From Chloroflexota bacterium (GTDB lineage Bacteria > Chloroflexota > Dehalococcoidia > Lucifugimonadales > Lucifugimonadaceae): a stretch of DNA of 64,000 nt. Positions 37,301 to 47,374 of this stretch are shown here, one piece after another; position 1 is the stretch's first letter; every line of letters begins with the position of its first letter. Location of the stretch: contig JABHBJ010000086.1 in the NCBI GenBank assembly GCA_018673955.1, positions 1-64,000 of the forward strand, written 5' to 3'. Both the position numbers and the translations under genes were made by a program. The notes beneath the pieces were generated by a model. The model was not told where the DNA came from. It saw only the letters and a list, made by a program, of their open reading frames with translations, and ran no database searches.

Positions 37301-39763
37301 TTAGCTGAGATCGACTATTGTTGCGCCGTTTCCGCCGCGGTTTCTTGGAGCCGCGCTAAACGATGCAACTAGTGTGTGCTTCGACAGGAGGAGACGAATG
37401 GCTTCTCGCAGAGCGCCCGTTCCATCGCCATGGATGATCCTCACACTCGTTAGGCCTTGAATAGACGAGTCGTCGATGAACTGTCTGACGATATCGTCTG
37501 CTTCGTGCACTCGTGAGCCACGGATGTCCAATTCGCCAGAGGTATTTGCCGCTTCACCAGCCGTAATCGTATTTATCGTGATATTTGGCAGTTCGTTGGG
37601 TGATTTCTCCGCCTTGACTGGATCAGCTGCTTTTATTAGTCGCAATTGCCGTTCGTTCAGTTGGATTCGAGAGTTACCCATCATCAGTTCGACGGTTCCA
37701 CCAGAGCTGACTTCGATCACGGATGCTTGAACATTTAGACCTTTGATTTCAACTTCATCGCCCGATTGGAGAGGTCGGTTCTCATCGACTTCGTCAGCCT
37801 TGTCGACTTTCTCCGTGGGAGCGACTGGAAGCCATGTAGGATCGGAGAATTGATTTCGCACTCGGCCGATGGCTCGCTTCGCTACTTCAAGATCATTGTC
37901 GTTCTTGGCTTTGGTTACGATTTTTCGTAGCGATTGCTGGATTTTTTCGGTTTCACGCTTTAGCTCCATCCGTGATTTTTCGACCATGTCTTCTTGTGCA
38001 CGAGTCACATTTTTGAGCTTGTACTGAAGATCTTTCCGAGCCGTTTCAGCTTCTATCTTGGCTTGTTCGGCCTCGGCGAGCATTCGACTGGCCTCTGCCC
38101 GTTCACGTTGGAGCTGTTGAAGAATCGTTTCTGCCTCGGCGCGAGACGGATCCATCATCGATTGAGCGTGGTCGAGCACGTGACTGGGCATACCGAGATG
38201 ACGGGCGACGTGAATGGCGTAACTTCGACCGGGGATGCCCATAAGTACCTGGTAAGTCGGGCGCATAGTGTCAGGGTCCAGTTCAACAGAGGCATTTGCG
38301 AAATCTTCTGATTCGGCGGCAAATTCGGCGACTGTTCGGTAGTGCGAAGTGATCGCAATTGGCATGTCGTTTTCGGCGGCGTGAGATAGAACTGCTCTTG
38401 CTAATGCGGAGCCTTCCTCGGGATCCGTTCCAGTGCCGAGTTCATCAAGCAGTATCAGTGAGTTTGGCGTTGCTTCGAGTAGGATTTCGATTACTCGACC
38501 CATGTGAGATGAGAATGTTGAGACGGATCGTTCGATTGACTGTGAGTCTCCGATATCGGCATAGACTGCATCGAAAATCGCCAACTCTCCATCACTCACA
38601 GGCACTTGCATTCCTGATTGGTGCATGAGTGCGAAGAGTCCGATTGTTTTGATCGCAACTGTTTTACCACCGGTATTGGGTCCAGTTATGACAAGACCGC
38701 GGAAACCGGGACCGATGTTGATTGTGATGGGAACGGCGTCGCTGCCTAATAGCGGATGACGGGCATCAACGAGATTGGCGACATTGTCCGATCCCGCAGG
38801 CATGGTTTCAATGCGGCGTGCTTTCATGGAAGCGGAGAGTCGGGCTCGTGCTGTGATGAAATCGAGTTCAGCAGCAGCTTCGATCGCGATAATCGCTTCG
38901 TCTTTACGATCGCCGATTATCCGAGAGATTCGACGAAGTATTCGTTCTTCTTCTCGCTGGGCTTCAGCAGCTGTTTCTCGCCAGTCGTTACAGAGTTCTA
39001 CTGCCTTGAATGGTTCGACAAATAGTGTTGCGCCACTGCCTGAGACGTCGTGGACGATGCCTGGCACGGATTCACGCGCATCGGCTCGAACTTCCAGCAC
39101 GAGTCGCTCACCTCTAGTAGCGATCGCACCTGACTGTAGGGATGCTCTTATCGATGAGCTTTTGGCGAGCCGTTCCATTGCTCTCATTACTCGTTGGAAG
39201 GTTTTGCTGACGTTTGCTCGGAGGCGGGCGAGTTTAGGAGTTGCTGAACTGAGAACTTCTCCTCGGTCGGAAACCGACTTGAATATCTCTTTACATAGAC
39301 CTCGTAAATCAGGGATGTCGGCGGCAATTGTTTCGAGGAGTGATGCTCGACCTTTCATCGATACGACTGTGTTGCGTGCTACCCAGATTGAATCGAGTAG
39401 GTGAAGCACCGATACGATTTCTTCACCGGTGAGCATACCGTCGATGGCGGATCGATGGAGTAGTTCACGAGGGTCGCGTGCGCCTACTAATCCGATGTCA
39501 CCAACGGTTTCGAGCATGAGGGCTGCTTGTGCAGTTTCGTTTTGCAATCGTTCGACAACTTCGATGTCGACTGTTGGTCGAGTGTCGAGTGCCATCTCAC
39601 GTGACATCAAGAAACGTGTGCGATTGGCGAGTTGCTCTCGAACATTGGTGAATTCGAGAAGCTCCCATGCCTGTAGTTGCAGTTCGGAAATGCCAGAGAA
39701 TTCTGTTTCGCTGGTTGTCTCGGCCGATTGAGATATTTCGGAGAAGTTGTTGGTGGTACTCAT
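37301..39763 (-). CDS. mutS2: Endonuclease MutS2
   Basis: 'ITGPNTGGKTVAIKTIGLFALM', 'SLILLDELGTGTDPEEGSALARA', C-terminal Smr domain 'LDIRGSRVHEADDIV...IIHGDGTGALREAI'. Confidence 0.95.
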   Translation of the reverse strand: MSTTNNFSEISQSAETTSETEFSGISELQLQAWELLEFTNVREQLANRTRFLMSREMALDTRPTVDIEVVERLQNETAQAALMLETVGDIGLVGARDPRELLHRSAIDGMLTGEEIVSVLHLLDSIWVARNTVVSMKGRASLLETIAADIPDLRGLCKEIFKSVSDRGEVLSSATPKLARLRANVSKTFQRVMRAMERLAKSSSIRASLQSGAIATRGERLVLEVRADARESVPGIVHDVSGSGATLFVEPFKAVELCNDWRETAAEAQREEERILRRISRIIGDRKDEAIIAIEAAAELDFITARARLSASMKARRIETMPAGSDNVANLVDARHPLLGSDAVPITINIGPGFRGLVITGPNTGGKTVAIKTIGLFALMHQSGMQVPVSDGELAIFDAVYADIGDSQSIERSVSTFSSHMGRVIEILLEATPNSLILLDELGTGTDPEEGSALARAVLSHAAENDMPIAITSHYRTVAEFAAESEDFANASVELDPDTMRPTYQVLMGIPGRSYAIHVARHLGMPSHVLDHAQSMMDPSRAEAETILQQLQRERAEASRMLAEAEQAKIEAETARKDLQYKLKNVTRAQEDMVEKSRMELKRETEKIQQSLRKIVTKAKNDNDLEVAKRAIGRVRNQFSDPTWLPVAPTEKVDKADEVDENRPLQSGDEVEIKGLNVQASVIEVSSGGTVELMMGNSRIQLNERQLRLIKAADPVKAEKSPNELPNITINTITAGEAANTSGELDIRGSRVHEADDIVRQFIDDSSIQGLTSVRIIHGDGTGALREAIRLLLSKHTLVASFSAAPRNRGGNGATIVDLS

Positions 39764-39851
39764 GGTGCAACGACGATTGTAGGGCGAATCGGTTGTTTAG
39801 GCTCGAGTTGCTTCGTGAAATAGGTTCGAATAGTACTAGTGGCGATGAAAA

Positions 39852-40082
39852 ATGATCACGCCTGAAGTAAATATTGGTACTGATTCGAGGCTTGATTCTG
39901 CTGTACAACAGATTGTAGCCAGCATGACAGAGTTGCTTGCCCGAGCTGTAATCTCTAGTATCGAGGTCGATTTGCCGAGGTGGGCGGGATCGGCAATTTG
40001 GTTCAGGCAGATCGAAGTTCTATCGAAAACCCACCGCATGATCACTCCTGATCAGCCTGCTCCGACAGGTCAAAAGAAGTAA
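39852..40082 (+). CDS. Hypothetical small protein (76 aa)
   Basis: ORF in a divergent intergenic interval, no overlap with a better gene. Confidence 0.35.
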   Translation: MITPEVNIGTDSRLDSAVQQIVASMTELLARAVISSIEVDLPRWAGSAIWFRQIEVLSKTHRMITPDQPAPTGQKK

Positions 40083-40113
40083 ACGAACTTATTTTAGGAT
40101 TCCTCGAAGATGG

Positions 40114-41040
40114 TTAGTTCCCGAGGATATCGCCGACCTTAAGATCGACCGATTCTGCCCATTCGGCTGCACCGATTTTCTTGCCACCGGCTGCTTTTAC
40201 ACGGCCTATGGCTACAGAACCGTCGGTCGAAGCAATGATGATTTTTTCGACACCCACTTCGATTACTGCGCCGGCACTGTGTCCTGACGAGCCGTAAGAG
40301 GACCGGCCTGCATCGTACAAAGATAGTTTTGATCCGCAGTGAGTGGTGTTTGCACTGGGCTGGGGGTCGGCGCCACGAATCATATTGAATATGGTGTCGA
40401 CGCCTGCTGACCAATCGACCACGACATCGCTGGCTTTACACCAACTTTCGTAGGTGGCTTTTGATTCGTCTTGGATGATCTTTGGTGCTTCACCATTACG
40501 AACTAGATCGACCGATTCGATCATGGCTTGTACGCCGAGCGGGAAGAGTTTGTTGAAGTAGACGCTGCCGAGTGTTGCTTCGGGGGCGATTTCAACTTGT
40601 TTTTGCATTAGAACGGGACCGGTGTCGAGTCCTTCGTCCGGCCAGAATATTGTGAGTCCTGTTTCAGTTTCACCGTTAATAATGGGCCAGTTGATCGAAC
40701 TAGGGCCTCGATGGAGTGGGAGTAGGGATGGGTGGTATTGGATGGTTCCGAGTGAGGGATAGTTGATCATTTCCATTGGAACAATGTCGGTCACGAACGC
40801 CATGACGCAGAGCTCGGGTTCGAGTGTTTTGAACTGATCGACGGCGGGTTGGTCGCGTAGTCGAGGGGGCTGGAATAGGGGTATGTCTAGATCGGTTGCT
40901 GCTGTCGAAATTGGGTCGGGTGATCTACCTTCTTTGGTAGGTGGTGCGAATATGCCTACTATTTCGTCATCGCCTTGTTCGACGAGTGCTTCAAGTACGG
41001 ATTTTCCGAATGCGGATTGACCGATTATGGCGATTTTCAT
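40114..41040 (-). CDS. Formyltransferase/10-formyl-THF hydrolase-domain protein (Fmt-like; resembles the N-terminal domain of 10-formyl-THF dehydrogenase)
   Basis: 'MKIAIIGQSAFGKSVLEAL', 'YHPSLLPLHRGPSSINWPIINGETETGLTIFWPDEGLDTGPVLMQK'. Confidence 0.85.
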   Translation of the reverse strand: MKIAIIGQSAFGKSVLEALVEQGDDEIVGIFAPPTKEGRSPDPISTAATDLDIPLFQPPRLRDQPAVDQFKTLEPELCVMAFVTDIVPMEMINYPSLGTIQYHPSLLPLHRGPSSINWPIINGETETGLTIFWPDEGLDTGPVLMQKQVEIAPEATLGSVYFNKLFPLGVQAMIESVDLVRNGEAPKIIQDESKATYESWCKASDVVVDWSAGVDTIFNMIRGADPQPSANTTHCGSKLSLYDAGRSSYGSSGHSAGAVIEVGVEKIIIASTDGSVAIGRVKAAGGKKIGAAEWAESVDLKVGDILGN

Positions 41041-41048
41041 ATTTGCGT

Positions 41049-41130
41049 GATTAGCTCCGAGCGTTGTCCGACGACTTGGTCGCCGCTGTAATCTACCCAT
41101 CCCTTAGCCCCTTCCTGAAGGAGGGGGGAC
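41049..41130 (-). repeat. Dispersed ~80-bp 5'-leader repeat, copy 2
   Basis: Near-identical to 10059-10140, also immediately upstream of a minus-strand start codon. Confidence 0.85.
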
Positions 41131-41345
41131 AAAATATTCCGGGTGTTGTTATTGTGACTTGGCTTTGCGATATTTGGATTAGAGGCTGAGTAGTTCACCG
41201 TCAGCTTCTTCGAGGGTATTTCTAACACGATCTTGGGGTTGGTGTCGGTTAGCATTGGTTCTAGTTTGTGGATTTGAAGTACGAGTAAACGATATTTGAT
41301 CGGGAGATTTCGATTTTGACGACGCCGGGCGACAAGCCGAATGAT

Positions 41346-41735
41346 ATGAACATGGCTGATATTGATTTTCCGCCCAAAACGTCTGCTGAGTTTTTCAATC
41401 GTGGTCTAAAAAACGCGCAATTGGGCATACCTGATAAAGCTGCATCGGATTTCGAAGAGGCTGCTTGGATGGAGCCTGAAAACCATGAAATTCAGTTTAA
41501 TCTGGGTGTTGCGTATCTTTCTATGGCTGATTTTGAGCAGGCGATAAACAACTTTACGAAGGCGATAGAACTTAAGCCTGGTGTTGCCGATATGTACGGA
41601 AATCGCGCAGTTGCTCACGCTGCGATTGGCGAGGATGAGAAGTCAGAGGCCGACGTTGCTGAGGCCGTGAGTCTCGGTGCCCCACCCGATGGACTTGGCT
41701 CGGTTATCGACTACGTGAAGGCACAGCGGAAGTAG
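41346..41735 (+). CDS. Tetratricopeptide repeat protein
   Basis: 'AEFFNRGLKNAQLGIPDKAASDFEEAAWMEPENHEIQFNLGVAYLSMADFEQAINNFTKAIELKP'. Confidence 0.85.
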   Translation: MNMADIDFPPKTSAEFFNRGLKNAQLGIPDKAASDFEEAAWMEPENHEIQFNLGVAYLSMADFEQAINNFTKAIELKPGVADMYGNRAVAHAAIGEDEKSEADVAEAVSLGAPPDGLGSVIDYVKAQRK

Positions 41736-41821
41736 ATGGGGCTGCGGACGAAGGAGTGTTGACGTTGCCTGCGCGTCTGTCGTGCTTGGATGGCTTGTGA
41801 ATTGCGTTGGGTGAGTCGGCT

Positions 41822-41853
41822 GATTGCCACGTCGCTGACTCCTCACAATGACA
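41822..41853. repeat. REP-like motif (reverse complement tttgtcattgtgaggagtcagcgacgtggcaatca)
   Basis: Matches a motif type I recognise as commonly dispersed in environmental bacterial genomes; single copy here. Confidence 0.5.
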
Positions 41854-41861
41854 AACGGCGA

Positions 41862-42608
41862 CTAAGGCGTGGGGTTTCGCCAGTCCGGGTAGGCTTCATC
41901 GAGTTGGAGACTACGTAAATATCGCCTTATTGAATCGAATGCCGCAACTAAATTTGCAGGTTGAGTAGTCGATGTATGACGCGTTGCTGAGCTCAAGTGT
42001 TCTGCGAGGAATAGTGCCTCTGCTTTAGAGAGCGGGTTGTACTCGGTGTGTCGTTCGAGTACCGAGTATTCGATTCCTGAGGATGTGAGCCTAGAGAACG
42101 CCCGGCCCACTGCCAGATCACGTCGATCATGTGCGGGGGCGCCATCAGGCCCCGTTCTGGGGCGACGTATCAGTCCTGCTGTAATCAACTTGTCGTAGAG
42201 ATCGTCGTCGAGACCGCTTTGAGTTAGGAAGTCTGTGATTGATATTGGACCTGATGGCGCTGCTTGAGCTGGAGAAGTGGCGGAGCGATCGTCGGGTATG
42301 GCAGACGCAAGAGGCGAGGTTGGGTCACCGTTCACTACCTGTTTGATTCCATTTAGGTTTAGGCCGGCTGCCTGCAGCTCTTTTATCTTGTTGATTCGAT
42401 TTTCGAAGTCGGCTGGATATAAGGCCCGGGTTGGGCTTGTTTTTCGAGGTGGTGGCAGAACTCCGATGCGAACGTAGTAGTTGATGGTGGCTGTTGTGAC
42501 ACCAGTTCGCTTCGACAGTTCGCCAACTGCTAGTGTTGGATTGTCAGGTGAAGGAATCATCGATGAACTCGAGGATTCTGGGATTTCTTTATTTCCTGAA
42601 CTAGTCAT
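41862..42608 (-). CDS. MerR family transcriptional regulator
   Basis: 'LAVGELSKRTGVTTATINYYVRIGVLPPPRKTSPTRALYPADFENRINKIKELQAAGLNLNGIKQV'. Confidence 0.88.
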   Translation of the reverse strand: MTSSGNKEIPESSSSSMIPSPDNPTLAVGELSKRTGVTTATINYYVRIGVLPPPRKTSPTRALYPADFENRINKIKELQAAGLNLNGIKQVVNGDPTSPLASAIPDDRSATSPAQAAPSGPISITDFLTQSGLDDDLYDKLITAGLIRRPRTGPDGAPAHDRRDLAVGRAFSRLTSSGIEYSVLERHTEYNPLSKAEALFLAEHLSSATRHTSTTQPANLVAAFDSIRRYLRSLQLDEAYPDWRNPTP

Positions 42609-42808
42609 GAGAACTCAGGTGGGACTATGGAAACCGATGTCAGCGAACGGGCGTACCAGTAAACAGGGAGCGAACCTTTTAGTCAGGAACCGTGCACTGG
42701 GCTGAAGGGTTCGCTTTCTTTAATTTTCGTGCAGGTTATGCGAGTCGGTCTGAAGCATAACCCACCCACCATGGCGATTGTGAGTATCTGCGTCGGGGAG
42801 TGGGAGTC

Positions 42809-43921
42809 TTATTCCCAGCGGAACATTTTGATTGCTATCGCAAAACTGATCGAAATCCAGACGCCAAGACCTATCAATTCGCCCCCAAGCGTTGTGATCG
42901 ATGCTCCTTCTACGGTGATTGCCCGCATGCCATCGGCCAAGTAGGTCAAAGGAAGGTATTGCGACCACCGAGTTAGCCAATCAGGCATGACTGATAGAGG
43001 GAAGAAAACGCCGGATAGGAACATCATCGGCATTGTGATTATGTTCGCTATTGGTGCTGCGGTTTCTTCGTTCTTGGCCCAACCGGAAACTGCGAGGCCG
43101 ATCGCTATAAATAGGGCTCCTCCTAGAAGCGCAAGGATCGATAGATCGAACCATGCCCCGAGTCTTCCTCCGCCGACGCTTACTCCAAGCACCACGGCTC
43201 CGACTATGACAAGTACGTAGGTTTGCAGCACGACGACTATAGCCTTCGTTGTTAGCTGGCCCGCGAGAAAGTGTGCGGCTCCGATTGGTGTCGCTTTGAG
43301 TCGGCGCAGGACACCCTGAGATTTGAACCTGACGAGGGTGAATACGACAGTGAATAGCCCTGTCTGCATGATCGCCATGGCAGCGACTCCGGGGATTAAC
43401 CATGCTTTGAAGCCTTGGCCCTGACCGGTGATTACTGAATCCGATATTCCGATTGCGTTCTCAACTCTGTATTCATCAGGAACCTGAGCAGCCTCTTTGA
43501 ATACGGCGTCGGTTACTTTTTCGAGGATAGTGGCAATGACAGCCCGTTCTTGCTGGAACCGTTCGTCGTAGATGAATTTGATTTCGGCGAATTCCCCCGG
43601 GATTCCGTAGTTGGCAGGAATTTCAATTACGGCGCGGCTGCTACCAAACTCAAGCTCGTGGTGCAGTTCGTCGAGCGTACCCGTGCTGACACTGAGTAGC
43701 TTTTGATCGCTGTTGCCTTTGAGAGCTTCGATCAGTGCTTGGGAAGCATAGTTGTTCGCGGCATCGTAGATACCGACGTTCGGTGAGCTGTACTTATTGA
43801 AGTTCATCATTCCGAAGATGATCATGATGAGTAGCGGAAAGAACAACGCCCAGAACAAAGCCTGTTTGTTTCGGAAGTACATTTTTAGCGAGGCGACTGT
43901 GAGTGCTAGATAAATTTTCAT
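42809..43921 (-). CDS. ABC-2 type transporter permease
   Basis: 'NKQALFWALFFPLLIMIIFGMMNF', 'LSGVFFPLSVMPDWLTRWSQYLPLTYLADGMRAI'. Confidence 0.9.
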   Translation of the reverse strand: MKIYLALTVASLKMYFRNKQALFWALFFPLLIMIIFGMMNFNKYSSPNVGIYDAANNYASQALIEALKGNSDQKLLSVSTGTLDELHHELEFGSSRAVIEIPANYGIPGEFAEIKFIYDERFQQERAVIATILEKVTDAVFKEAAQVPDEYRVENAIGISDSVITGQGQGFKAWLIPGVAAMAIMQTGLFTVVFTLVRFKSQGVLRRLKATPIGAAHFLAGQLTTKAIVVVLQTYVLVIVGAVVLGVSVGGGRLGAWFDLSILALLGGALFIAIGLAVSGWAKNEETAAPIANIITMPMMFLSGVFFPLSVMPDWLTRWSQYLPLTYLADGMRAITVEGASITTLGGELIGLGVWISISFAIAIKMFRWE

Positions 43922-43937
43922 ATTTGTTGTTTGCGAC

Positions 43938-44705
43938 TTAGTCTCGAAGATCGTGACCGGTCAAATTCAAGAACACGTCGTCGAGGGTGGCTTCACGTAC
44001 ACGCTTTTCAGGCTTGAAGCCTGTCGACAACAGCTGGTCGATTAGTGCATCGGGTGTGTCGAGGGCGATGATTTCACCGTTTTCCACTACGGCGATTCGA
44101 TCACAGAGCTCTTCGGCCTCTTCCATGTAGTGTGTGGTGAGAACGATGGTCGCTCCATCCGCCTGAATCTTTCGTACAAGTTCCCAAAGTTGGCGTCGGG
44201 CTTGTGGGTCGAGACCTGTAGTTGGCTCATCGAGAAAGAGAACGACTGGATCGTTGACCAGGGCTACGGCGATGGAGAGTCGTTGTTTTTGTCCACCAGA
44301 GAGTTCTGCGTACTGGGCGTTCTTTCGATTATCGAGTCCGACTCTCGAAAGTATTTCTACTGGATCGACTTTGGCTAGGTATAGCTTGGCGTAGAGATCA
44401 ACGATTTCCGAAAGTTTTAATTTGTCGAAAAAGGCGTTCTGTTGGAGCTGTACTCCGATCATCGCTTTGACGGCGATGGGATCATCCTTGACGTTGATGC
44501 CGTTTATGATTGCGTCGCCTGAATCGGCGTCTCGCATTCCTTCAAGAATTTCGATGGTGGTGGTTTTTCCAGCACCGTTTGGCCCGAGCATTCCGAATAC
44601 TTCACCGCGGCGAACTTCGAACGATATGCCGTTCACGGCAGTGATATCTTCGTACTTCTTGCGTAAGTCTTTTGCGACGATTACTGGATCTATTGCGGTG
44701 GTCAT
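43938..44705 (-). CDS. ABC transporter ATP-binding protein
   Basis: Walker A GPNGAGKTTT, LSGGQKQRLS, Walker B VLFLDEPTTGLD. Confidence 0.95.
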   Translation of the reverse strand: MTTAIDPVIVAKDLRKKYEDITAVNGISFEVRRGEVFGMLGPNGAGKTTTIEILEGMRDADSGDAIINGINVKDDPIAVKAMIGVQLQQNAFFDKLKLSEIVDLYAKLYLAKVDPVEILSRVGLDNRKNAQYAELSGGQKQRLSIAVALVNDPVVLFLDEPTTGLDPQARRQLWELVRKIQADGATIVLTTHYMEEAEELCDRIAVVENGEIIALDTPDALIDQLLSTGFKPEKRVREATLDDVFLNLTGHDLRD

Positions 44706-44863
44706 TTGGTCAGGCGTCTCTCGGGATTGAACAACAAATTGGAGAATCGACGTTGAAGAACGGAGAACTGGGGCGGAATACGGGTAGAATCTGCGCTCAG
44801 TCGTGGCGCTAAAAATGCGCCACTCACGAGTTTATTTGAATCAACTGACAAAGAGAATTCCAA

Positions 44864-45880
44864 TTGAGTATTGAATACGTAAACTTCGGTACGGCAGGTG
44901 TGAGAGTAACGCCTATGGCTTTAGGGCTGGGCTTTCGCGGTCAGTTCGATCGAGACGAAGCGGAGAAGGTCATCCTCACGGCTTTGGATTATGGCATCAA
45001 CTTGATCGATTGTGCGAACGTATATGGGTTCATGGATGACCGGCGCAACATCGGTAGTTCGGAACAGGTGCTGGGTAAGGCACTAAAGGGTCGACGTGAC
45101 GATGTGGTGATTACGTCGAAGGTGTTTAGCCCGATTGGTTCGGGACCGAACGATCAGGGTCCTTCTAGATATCACATAATGCGTGAGGTTGAGCGGTCGC
45201 TTGGTCGACTCGATACCGATCACATCGATGTGTATCTCTTCCACGGTGTTGACGACATGAGCCTGTTCGAAGAGCAGTTCCGAACTATGGAAACGCTGAT
45301 TCAGCAGGGCAAGATACGTTATGTAGGAGTGAGTAATTTTCAGGCGTGGCAGGTTATGCAGGCGCTGAAAGTTCAGAAGATAATTAACGCTCAGCCGCTG
45401 ATCGCTGTGCAGAATCCGTATTCGCTGATGAATCGAACACAGGAGGACGAACTGTTTCCGATGGTTCGTGAGAATGGTGTTGGGATCATGGCTTATAGTC
45501 CGCTGGGTGTTGGTCTTCTCAGCGGGACGTACAAGGCTGGCGAAGTGCCTGACGACAGCACGCTTTGGGGTTCGAAGCGCAAGGGAACTATCAACACGTA
45601 CATGCAGGGGCGAGCCGGCAAGGTGATTTCTGCCGTCAGCGAAGTTGCCGCAGATCTTGGGGTTTCGATGCCTCAGGTTGCTATGGCTTGGGTAATGTCG
45701 CATCCGGAGATTACGGTTGCGATTTCGGGGGCCGACACGGTCGACCAGATGAAAGATGTTGCCGGGGCACTCGAACTGAAACTCCCGACTGAAGCGATTG
45801 CGAAACTCGACGATGTATCGTCGGGCATGCGGGCGGTTCTCGATGGTAACCCAAGCGATGTAGCCGATGATCTGAATTAG
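44864..45880 (+). CDS. Aldo/keto reductase
   Basis: 'NLIDCANVYGF', 'RSLGRLDTDHIDVYLFHG', 'GIMAYSPLGVGLLSG'. Confidence 0.93.
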   Translation: MSIEYVNFGTAGVRVTPMALGLGFRGQFDRDEAEKVILTALDYGINLIDCANVYGFMDDRRNIGSSEQVLGKALKGRRDDVVITSKVFSPIGSGPNDQGPSRYHIMREVERSLGRLDTDHIDVYLFHGVDDMSLFEEQFRTMETLIQQGKIRYVGVSNFQAWQVMQALKVQKIINAQPLIAVQNPYSLMNRTQEDELFPMVRENGVGIMAYSPLGVGLLSGTYKAGEVPDDSTLWGSKRKGTINTYMQGRAGKVISAVSEVAADLGVSMPQVAMAWVMSHPEITVAISGADTVDQMKDVAGALELKLPTEAIAKLDDVSSGMRAVLDGNPSDVADDLN

Positions 45881-45980
45881 TGGTCCAACGGCACAGCTTG
45901 GAAATTACGTTTGCGTTCGCCCTCAAACTAGCCTTCCCCACGATGGAGAAGGAATTATCAGACATAACAGAGATTAGAGA

Positions 45981-46745
45981 TTGAAAATATTGCTTGCTGG
46001 TGGATCCGGAATGGTGGGGTCGTTTATTACGCCTTATTTGCAGAAGGAACACGACGTTCGTGTGCTCGATCTAGTAGAGCCGAAGCACGAAGGTGTCGAA
46101 TTCGTTAAGGGTTCGGTTACCGACCCCGTGGCTATTCAGAAGGGAATCGAAGGAGTCGACGCGTTTATCTGGCTAGTAATGCTGAGCCCACAGGGCGGAT
46201 CGGTCACCGATCAAGACTTCAAGGTGATTCGTGAGAACTACGAAGTCAACTGTCTTGGACTTCACACTTTCCTGTGGTTAGCGCAGGGCGTTGGTTTGAA
46301 ACGCGGCGTCTACACGAGTTCGATGAGCGTTCATAATCGGAATCGTCATTACTACAAGAATGAAGACGAACTGCCACTAGATACACCGAGTGCGTATGGT
46401 CTCAGCAAGGGATTTGGCGAAGGGATTTGTTCCTACTTCGCCTCCTGGTTCGACATGAACGTTACGGCTTTGCGAATAACCGGGCCACGGGGACGTGAAG
46501 CATATTTGGAAGAGCGTGCTCGTCCGATTACCGATCGACCTGACGGATCGAATCAGTTATTCGTTACGGACGAGGCTGACCTTGCACGGGCGTATCTGGC
46601 GGCGTTAGAGAACGTTCAAATTGGGCACGGTCGGTTCGACGCTGTGTTCATTGCAGGTGATGAGAACGAGAAAGAACACAATTTGACTAAGGCGAAGACG
46701 TTGCTTGGCTGGATACCGCGGTCGCACTTAGAGATCGAGTCGTAA
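45981..46745 (+). CDS. NAD-dependent epimerase/dehydratase family protein
   Basis: 'ILLAGGSGMVGSFITPYL', 'GVYTSSMSVHN...YGLSKGFGE'. Confidence 0.88.
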   Translation: MKILLAGGSGMVGSFITPYLQKEHDVRVLDLVEPKHEGVEFVKGSVTDPVAIQKGIEGVDAFIWLVMLSPQGGSVTDQDFKVIRENYEVNCLGLHTFLWLAQGVGLKRGVYTSSMSVHNRNRHYYKNEDELPLDTPSAYGLSKGFGEGICSYFASWFDMNVTALRITGPRGREAYLEERARPITDRPDGSNQLFVTDEADLARAYLAALENVQIGHGRFDAVFIAGDENEKEHNLTKAKTLLGWIPRSHLEIES

Positions 46746-47374
46746 TGCGAATCGCTGTTGTTGGAAGTGGCAGTGTTGGGACCGGGTTGGCTAGGGCGTG
46801 GTCAGGGTTAGGTCATTCTGTTGTGATCGGTTCACGTTCGCCTGAGTCGGAGCGCGTTGTTGAGCTGCTTGCTTCGCTCGGGAACGGGGTTTCCGCGGCT
46901 GGATTGACTGAATCAGTAGCCGACGCAGATGTGATCGTTCTGGCTGTTCCGTGGGGTGCGGCTGAGGTTTCTTTGTCTGCGCTAGGTGATCTTTCAGGTC
47001 GACTGGTTATCGATGCAACGAATCCGTTTGTTGGCGGGCTAAATCTTGGTATTGGCTACGACGATTCGGGCGGGGAGCAGGTGGCTCGATGGGCGGCTGG
47101 TGCTCACATAGTGAAGGCTCTGAACATCGTCGATGCTCGTTTGTTGGATGGAAAGAAGCTCGACGGTCGAGAGATTTCGATTCCAATTTGCGGTGACAAT
47201 AAGGAGGCTAAACGTGTTATAGGTGAGCTGATCGCCGAACTCGGCTTCGACGTAATCGACGTAGGGGAACTAGAAATTTCACGACTGCTGGAACCTCTCT
47301 GCTTGCTGATGATCAAGCTCTCGATTAAGAAGTCACTGGGTGCCGAGATCGGGTTTCGGGTGCTGAGAAACTAA
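46745..47374 (+). CDS. NADPH-dependent F420 reductase-like/NAD(P)-binding oxidoreductase
   Basis: 'MRIAVVGSGSVGTGLARAWSGLGHSVVIGSRSPES', 'VIDATNPFVGG'; 1-nt overlap with the preceding stop. Confidence 0.85.
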   Translation: MRIAVVGSGSVGTGLARAWSGLGHSVVIGSRSPESERVVELLASLGNGVSAAGLTESVADADVIVLAVPWGAAEVSLSALGDLSGRLVIDATNPFVGGLNLGIGYDDSGGEQVARWAAGAHIVKALNIVDARLLDGKKLDGREISIPICGDNKEAKRVIGELIAELGFDVIDVGELEISRLLEPLCLLMIKLSIKKSLGAEIGFRVLRN

